A stretch of 10,951 bases of DNA from contig USJO01000036.1 of the NCBI GenBank assembly GCA_900555075.1, positions 1 through 10,951 of the forward strand, in the 5' to 3' direction. The stretch comes from an uncultured Clostridium sp. Lineage in GTDB: Bacteria; Bacillota; Clostridia; TANB77; CAG-508. The notes under the pieces are model-generated. The model did not search any database. It worked only from the letters and a program-made list of their open reading frames with translations, and had not been told where the DNA came from. This document shows, one piece after another, positions 6,787 to 10,951 of the stretch (position 1 is its first letter; each line of letters opens with the position of its first letter). The position numbers were made by a program, and so were the translations under genes.

Positions 6787-6819
6787 TAAAAAATAAGCCT
6801 CTTTAAAAGTGGCTTATTT
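6787..6819 (-). terminator. Rho-independent terminator of the prfB operon
   Basis: On the minus strand AAATAAGCC (6819-6811) pairs with GGCTTATTT (6799-6791), with an inner CTTT/AAAG extension. A run of T residues follows. The first arm begins at the last base of the TGA stop codon of the last gene, so the hairpin is directly fused to the end of the coding region. Confidence 0.88.
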
Positions 6820-7415
6820 CATTTAAATTTTTGTAATATTACTCTTCTATCAACATATTTTAGCTCTGGGTCTATATATAATAAAGCTGAAATTCCCTTA
6901 TCTAATGTCATTAGGATTATAAGTGTTATTAAAATTATCCAGATAGTTTTTGTTGACAACTTTTTTCTTATCTTATCAAATGTTTTCTGCATTATTGGAT
7001 ATATGTTTTTTATAAAAATAACTCCTGCTATTCCAAAAAATATTGAAAATATAAGACATACTCTTCCATTTATATTTAGAAAATATCCCGTGTAATCCCA
7101 CCATCTTAGGTTAAATACCAATTCTAGAAAGTAAGATGCTATATATTCTAAAACTGTAGCAATAACAGCTACAATAGCAAAAATTATAAGTAAATTTGTA
7201 ATCTTCTTCTTTTTTATCCAATCAGTTATAAGTACCATTATTACTGCCCCATATCCATATATTGGGCATATTGGTCCACGTAAAAATCCTCTATCTACAA
7301 AAGTTCCATATACGCTAAAAGCATATGCAACCTCTAAAAGCCACCCAATAAAACTACATATAAAGAAATACATAGTTAAATCTTGCAATTTTAGTAATTT
7401 ATCTTTTTTCTCCAT
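6819..7415 (-). CDS. CmpB-type membrane protein (PF06541), shorter paralogue
   Basis: A 198-residue membrane protein of the family labelled 'putative ABC-transporter type IV' (ABC_trans_CmpB). Family blocks are clear: FIGWLLEV at 22-29, FLRGPICPIYGYGA at 44-57, LEYIASYFLE at 89-98 and LRWWDYTGYFLNINGRVC at 103-120. About five transmembrane segments are predicted, and the C-terminal tail after the last one is about 20 residues. No ATPase partner lies nearby, so the ABC label is not supported by context and the biochemical role is unknown. It is the last gene of the prfB run: the ATG at 7415 follows the VTT gene by 14 bases with an AGGGAG site. It is a paralogue of the 259-residue gene two positions upstream, sharing the RWWDY-FLNINGR-C core, which suggests duplication or heteromeric assembly. 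Confidence 0.88.
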   Translation of the reverse strand: MEKKDKLLKLQDLTMYFFICSFIGWLLEVAYAFSVYGTFVDRGFLRGPICPIYGYGAVIMVLITDWIKKKKITNLLIIFAIVAVIATVLEYIASYFLELVFNLRWWDYTGYFLNINGRVCLIFSIFFGIAGVIFIKNIYPIMQKTFDKIRKKLSTKTIWIILITLIILMTLDKGISALLYIDPELKYVDRRVILQKFK

Positions 7416-7429
7416 TTTGTCTCCCTTTT

Positions 7430-8152
7430 CTATTTAATTATATTTAAAACCTCTTTTGTTTCTTTACTCTTATCAAATACACCTATTATAAAAATTACAA
7501 CAACTACAAAAACTAATGTAAGTAGATAAATAATTCCTATATTTGCCCAATTTCCTTTTACTATATTACTTCCTGCTAAAGTAGAGGATATTATTGATGG
7601 AAATCTTGCAAATGTTGATATTAGTATAAATCTTGTTGGTTTTATAGGCAAAAGGCCACCTATATATACTAATAAATCTTTTGGTGTTCCTGGTATTAAA
7701 AACAAAATAAGCAATATGTATTCTATTTTTCTAGGATTGTTAAAAATTTTACTATTTTCTATATTATCAATTTTTTCTTTATTACAAAATTCATACACTA
7801 AATTCTTTCCAAATTTTTTTACTAAATAAAAAATAACAGTTGAAATTATGAGAATTGAAACCAGTATAAATATTGTTCCTCCTATAGCCCCATAACACAT
7901 CCCTGCAAATATTTCTAGTGGCTCTCCTGGAAGTATTGCTAAAAAAATCTGAGAAATTTCTAAAAGAAATAGTGTAGCCATTCCTTGAATTCCAGAATTA
8001 GTTATTTTATTTTTAAGGTTTATTCTTTCTTCTGGAGTTTCAATATTTTTTATTATTGGAAATAAATATATTGTAGCATATATACATATTGCAATTATTA
8101 ACATAAATAATATTAATTTAAATATTTTAACTCTATTATATTTTTTACTCAT
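7430..8152 (-). CDS. VTT/TVP38-family (DedA-superfamily) membrane protein
   Basis: A 240-residue protein with an N-terminal transmembrane helix (about 10-33) and the VTT core. LPGEPLEIFAGMCYG (74-88) forms the first re-entrant motif. FLIPGTPKDLLVYIGGLLPI (151-170) and the conserved STFARFPSIISSTLAGS (179-195) with Arg183 form the second half, and a last helix lies near 205-225. DedA/VTT proteins are membrane transporters or scramblases, some of which move undecaprenyl phosphate or phospholipids; TVP38/YdjX-like members are largely uncharacterised. The ATG at 8152 has an AGAGGAAG site. It lies between two CmpB-type genes, 42 bases after one and 14 bases before the other, with no terminator between, so the three are probably co-expressed. 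A role in envelope lipid handling is inference from family and context. Confidence 0.88.
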   Translation of the reverse strand: MSKKYNRVKIFKLILFMLIIAICIYATIYLFPIIKNIETPEERINLKNKITNSGIQGMATLFLLEISQIFLAILPGEPLEIFAGMCYGAIGGTIFILVSILIISTVIFYLVKKFGKNLVYEFCNKEKIDNIENSKIFNNPRKIEYILLILFLIPGTPKDLLVYIGGLLPIKPTRFILISTFARFPSIISSTLAGSNIVKGNWANIGIIYLLTLVFVVVVIFIIGVFDKSKETKEVLNIIK

Positions 8153-8194
8153 ACTTCCTCTTTTACTGTAACTATGTATAAATTTTTATTTCTT

Positions 8195-8974
8195 TTAATC
8201 ATTATTTTCAAATTTGTATATGTATGGTTTTATATCTGGTAATAAATCTCTTACATATACTTTTTTACCATCTTTCGTTCTTAGAGCTATATTAGGAAAT
8301 GTCATTATCATTTTCTTATCTCCCCAAAATTTATATATAAACTCCTTTTCCTTTGGATTTTGATATATTTTGTTGTATATTTCAGTTGCTTTTTGCTTAT
8401 TTTTTATATCTATATCATTTTCTATAGACATTCGTATTAAAAAAGCTTCTACTGCTAGTCCTGTTGATATTATGTTAACTGTCATAAGTGTCATAGTAAT
8501 AGCAACTACCCATTTTATAATCTTCGTGCTTACCTTTGATTTTATATACTCTATAAGTTTATCTACTACTGGGTTGATTATTTTCATTAATATCAAGCTT
8601 AAAATTCCCCAAAAAAGGGCATATAGTAAGCATATTCTACCATTTATATTTAAGAATCTTTTTGAATAATCCCACCAACGTGCATCAAATAGCACCTCTC
8701 CTAGGAAGCTCATAATATATTCCACAACAGAACCCATTAGACATCCTCCAAGGAACAAAGTGTAATTATTTTTATTAAAGTATCTAAGAGTTAATATTAG
8801 AACTATTGCTCCTACTCCATATATTCCGCAAAATGGTCCATATAGAAAGCTTTTTCTGCTTTCTAATACATTGTAGTTTATGAGTGCAAATAAAGTTTCA
8901 ACAACATAACCCACAAAACTATATATCATAAAATATGCAAGTATTCTCCACAAGTTTACTTTCTGTTTTTCCAT
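8195..8974 (-). CDS. CmpB-type membrane protein (PF06541), longer paralogue with C-terminal tail
   Basis: A 259-residue member of the same family as the gene at 6819-7415. Shared blocks are SFVGYVVETLF (19-29), FLYGPFCGIYGVGA (43-56), VEYIMSFLGE (84-93) and ARWWDYSKRFLNINGRIC (98-115). About five or six transmembrane segments end near residue 182. After the last one it carries a soluble tail of about 75 residues, rich in Lys and aromatic residues (for example KEKEFIYKFWGDKK, KKVYVRDLLPDIKPYIYKF), which the shorter paralogue lacks. The tail is not recognised. The ATG at 8974 is 13 bases after the prfB stop with an AGAGGAG site, so translation is likely coupled to prfB transcription. Function is unknown; the paired paralogues around a VTT protein hint at a membrane complex. 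Confidence 0.87.
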   Translation of the reverse strand: MEKQKVNLWRILAYFMIYSFVGYVVETLFALINYNVLESRKSFLYGPFCGIYGVGAIVLILTLRYFNKNNYTLFLGGCLMGSVVEYIMSFLGEVLFDARWWDYSKRFLNINGRICLLYALFWGILSLILMKIINPVVDKLIEYIKSKVSTKIIKWVVAITMTLMTVNIISTGLAVEAFLIRMSIENDIDIKNKQKATEIYNKIYQNPKEKEFIYKFWGDKKMIMTFPNIALRTKDGKKVYVRDLLPDIKPYIYKFENND

Positions 8975-8987
8975 CTTTTACTCCTCT

Positions 8988-10094
8988 TTAAGATTTTACT
9001 GTTGTTTTTAAGTATGCCTCTATAAATCCATTTAAGTCTCCATTCATTACTGCCTCCACATTTCCCACTTCATAGTTTGTTCTATGGTCTTTTACAAGCG
9101 TATATGGGCAAAATACATATGAACGGATTTGACTTCCCCATGCTATATCTCGTTGTACTCCTTTTAAATCTTCTATTTTATCTTTTTGTTCTTTTTCTTT
9201 TAGTTCTAATAACTTGGATTTTAACATTGTCATTGCATATTCTCTATTTTGTGTTTGTGACCTTTCTGTTTGGCATGCTGTTACTATGCCTGTTGGTATA
9301 TGCGTTAATCTTACTGCTGATGAAGTTTTGTTTACTTTTTGTCCTCCTGCACCTGATGCTCTATATACATCCATTTTTATATCATCTAGATTGATATCTA
9401 ATTTTATATCCTCGGTTATTTCTGGTAATACTTCTAGTGAGGCAAATGATGTATGTCTTCTTCCTCCACTATCAAATGGAGATATACGAACTAATCTATG
9501 TACTCCCATTTCTCCTTTTAAATACCCATAAGCATTTTCACCTTTTACTAAAAATGTAACACTTTTAATTCCTGCCTCGTCACCCTCTAGATAGTCTAAC
9601 TCTTGTACCTCAAACCCATTACTTGAAGCCCATTTACAATACATTCTATATAGCATTTCAGCCCAATCTTGAGATTCTGTTCCTCCTGCTCCTGGGTGAA
9701 GCGTAACTATTGCATTGTTTTTATCATACTTTCCTGATAATAATGTTTCTAATTGCAAATGTTCTATTTCTTCTTCTAACTTTTCAGTGTTTTTTAACAC
9801 TTCTTTTCCAAGCTCAGCATCTTCTTCTTCAAGTAATAGCTCATTTAGGCTACTTAAATTTTCATATTCTATTTCTATTTTCTTAAATCTAGCTAATTTA
9901 TTCTGCAATCGTTTCATTTTTGTAATGACTAGACCGGAATTTTGTTGGTCATTCCAGAAGTCAGCCTCTGAAGTCTTAGCTTCTAGTTTTTTTATTTCTG
10001 ATTCTATGTTATTTATATTAAGTGCTTCTGCTATGCTATTAATTTTTGATTTTAAACTTAATAGCTTATGTTTATTTTCTTCTAATTCAAGCAA
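8988..10094 (-). CDS. prfB: Peptide chain release factor 2 (RF2)
   Basis: RF2 recognises UGA and UAA stop codons in the ribosomal A site and triggers release of the nascent peptide. The 368-residue protein has the N-terminal coiled domain, the stop-codon-reading SPF motif at 205-207 and the catalytic GGQ at 250-252 in SGAGGQKVN, both at E. coli numbering. The start is a TTG at 10094 with GAAAGGAG eight bases upstream, giving MLELEENKHK, like relatives. Many bacteria control prfB by a +1 frameshift at CTT TGA C near codon 25. Here codon 25 is CTT but codon 26 is AAT, there is no upstream AGGGGG element, and the frame is continuous, so that autoregulation is absent. It is not preceded by secA, a common neighbour in Bacillota, but by a RhuM pseudogene. 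It heads a four-gene run. Confidence 0.97.
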   Translation of the reverse strand: MLELEENKHKLLSLKSKINSIAEALNINNIESEIKKLEAKTSEADFWNDQQNSGLVITKMKRLQNKLARFKKIEIEYENLSSLNELLLEEEDAELGKEVLKNTEKLEEEIEHLQLETLLSGKYDKNNAIVTLHPGAGGTESQDWAEMLYRMYCKWASSNGFEVQELDYLEGDEAGIKSVTFLVKGENAYGYLKGEMGVHRLVRISPFDSGGRRHTSFASLEVLPEITEDIKLDINLDDIKMDVYRASGAGGQKVNKTSSAVRLTHIPTGIVTACQTERSQTQNREYAMTMLKSKLLELKEKEQKDKIEDLKGVQRDIAWGSQIRSYVFCPYTLVKDHRTNYEVGNVEAVMNGDLNGFIEAYLKTTVKS

Positions 10095-10549
10095 ATTTTT
10101 GTCTCCTTTCTTATACCTTTTGCAGTTTCTTTGAAGTAATTGCGAATAATATTCTCTCCTACACTATTCAGAATTCGTTGTAGTTTTATAATATTACTTT
10201 CCACAACAGTTTTTGTATTTTTTGCATTATTTTCAGCAATATCCAAAAATAAGTTTACTAAATTATTTAAATTTTTAATTTCTTGTTCATTTAAATAGTT
10301 CTTGGCAATAATTACATCAGATTTTAAAATCTTCCCATTAGGTGAATTTTCCTAGGTAGTAAGTCCCATATTTTCTTTTTTAGAGTTAACTCTAAAACCT
10401 ATTGAAATGATCATATCAAGATTATAATATTTTGTATTATAAACTTGTTTGCCATTGTTACCCATATGTTCCATTTTGGAACATGTGCTGCCTTCTTCAT
10501 CATTATAAAACAAAATATTTTTCTCATTTCCAATTAATTTATTATCCAT
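10082..10549 (-). pseudogene. rhuM: Eroded RhuM-family gene with internal deletions and a nonsense codon
   Basis: RhuM proteins (PF13310) are accessory proteins of about 330 residues, often in genomic islands, with a DNA-binding-like N-terminal half. Here the ATG at 10549, with a perfect AGGAGG site, gives MDNKLIGNEKNILFYNDEEG, a typical start. The frame then jumps to STCSKMEHMGNNGKQ and YYNLDMIISIGFRVNSKK (about residues 21-58), so the block between, about 50 residues, is missing. It jumps again to ENMGLTT, then TAG at 10354-10352 where relatives have Trp, then ENSPNGKILKSDVIIAKNYL and LNNLVNLFLDIAENNA. The frame is kept throughout. The last 45 or so codons (from about 10222) no longer match RhuM as I know it, and they overlap the prfB start by 13 bases. 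A short product of 65 residues is possible, but the domain is gutted. Confidence 0.8.
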
Positions 10550-10596
10550 GTTTTATCCTCCTTATCCTAATATTTTTTAGCTAATTTATATTAGAT

Positions 10597-10625
10597 ATTA
10601 TACTATTTTTTACATTATTAAACAA
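10597..10625 (-). promoter_or_regulatory. Sigma-A promoter upstream of the RhuM pseudogene
   Basis: On the minus strand TTGTTT (10625-10620), a 17-base spacer and TATAAT (10602-10597) precede the pseudogene start by about 50 bases. A 14-base perfect palindrome, AATTTGATCAAATT (10638-10651), lies just upstream of the -35. With no terminator seen before prfB, this promoter may now drive the prfB operon. Confidence 0.7.
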
Positions 10626-10719
10626 TCAATTTGCTCGAATTTGATCAAATTAATTTTTATTCATTTCATCTTCAAAATTTAATAACTTTTGTTATATTAT
10701 CATTATTTTGTTCTTTTAT

Positions 10720-10755
10720 AAACAGAAAGAACGCTAACAAAAACTGTTAGCATTC
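10720..10755 (-). terminator. Rho-independent terminator of the right-edge gene
   Basis: GCTAACA (10733-10739) and TGTTAGC (10745-10751) pair around a 5-base loop, extended by GAA/TTC beyond one mismatch. On the minus strand the stem is followed by TTTCTGTTTAT. It sits 14 bases past the stop codon of the partial gene at the right edge. Confidence 0.75.
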
Positions 10756-10768
10756 ATACAAGTAATTA

Positions 10769-10951
10769 TTATTTTTTTCCAATTATTCCATAATATCTTC
10801 TGATTAATTTGATGCCTTTTTCAGTAGTGTTTTGTTTAACATATTTTTCAAATTTTTCCTTCTCTATTGGTTTTCTTTCATATTCATTAAATGGTCCTTC
10901 TGAGAAGTCATCTAATATTGGAGTTTTAACTAGTAAAGCATATAAATCTTC
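10769..10951 (-). CDS. 3' end of an unrecognised gene (60 codons seen)
   Basis: A minus-strand frame is open from the window edge to a TAA at 10771-10769 and is followed at once by a good terminator, so it is very likely the C-terminus of a real gene. The visible 60 residues are hydrophilic and charged. They contain KTPILDDFSEGPFNEYERKP and end in GIKLIRRYYGIIGKK. There is no membrane segment or motif that I can assign to a family. Confidence 0.7.
   Translation of the reverse strand, partial: EDLYALLVKTPILDDFSEGPFNEYERKPIEKEKFEKYVKQNTTEKGIKLIRRYYGIIGKK

Noticed and set aside
6623..6818. Metal riboswitch upstream of the ZIP gene
   Set aside because: No conserved core of the manganese (yybP-ykoY) or NiCo classes could be found by eye.
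6819..8974. Interpreting the two CmpB-type genes as a classical ABC importer
   Set aside because: No ATP-binding subunit or solute-binding protein is in the operon, and the proteins lack the ABC permease EAA loop.
9077..10134. Three plus-strand frames opposite prfB
   Set aside because: Low-complexity hydrophobic or Ser-rich translations typical of the antisense of an AT-rich gene; prfB is certain.

Overview
The window is very AT-rich and every convincing gene lies on the minus strand. Compact genes with AGGAG-type ribosome binding sites, TTG start codons, near-consensus sigma-A promoters and Bacillota-type families (a YtrA-like GntR/ABC set, a 295-residue class I aldolase, RF2 and paired CmpB proteins) point to a low-GC member of the Bacillota, most likely a Clostridia-like host-associated bacterium. 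The species cannot be named from the sequence alone.

Reading in the direction of transcription, from high to low coordinates: the right edge holds the 3' end of an unrecognised gene and its terminator. Next is a promoter driving a decayed RhuM-family gene that has lost internal blocks and carries a nonsense codon. Its reading frame runs into prfB (RF2). prfB heads a tight run of four genes: prfB, a CmpB-type membrane protein, a VTT/TVP38-type membrane protein and a second CmpB-type protein. A strong terminator overlaps the last stop codon. A ZIP-family metal transporter follows as a single gene with its own hairpin terminator. Then come a 430-residue membrane-anchored extracytoplasmic protein of unknown role and a class I fructose-bisphosphate aldolase with a textbook promoter and terminator.

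The left third is a regulated export operon: a YtrA-type GntR repressor, an ABC ATPase and an ABC permease whose reading frames overlap, followed 41 bases later by a DUF212 (divergent PAP2) membrane protein. The promoter shows that the repressor starts at an internal TTG, and a perfect inverted repeat over the transcription start is the likely operator. Past the operon lies a gutted remnant of an rsgA-like GTPase gene.

No CRISPR array, rRNA, tRNA or intact mobile element was seen. I found no clearly new system. The most interesting items are the CmpB-VTT-CmpB membrane cassette behind prfB, the GntR promoter/operator arrangement, the multi-domain secreted protein, and the two pseudogenes eroded mainly by internal deletions.
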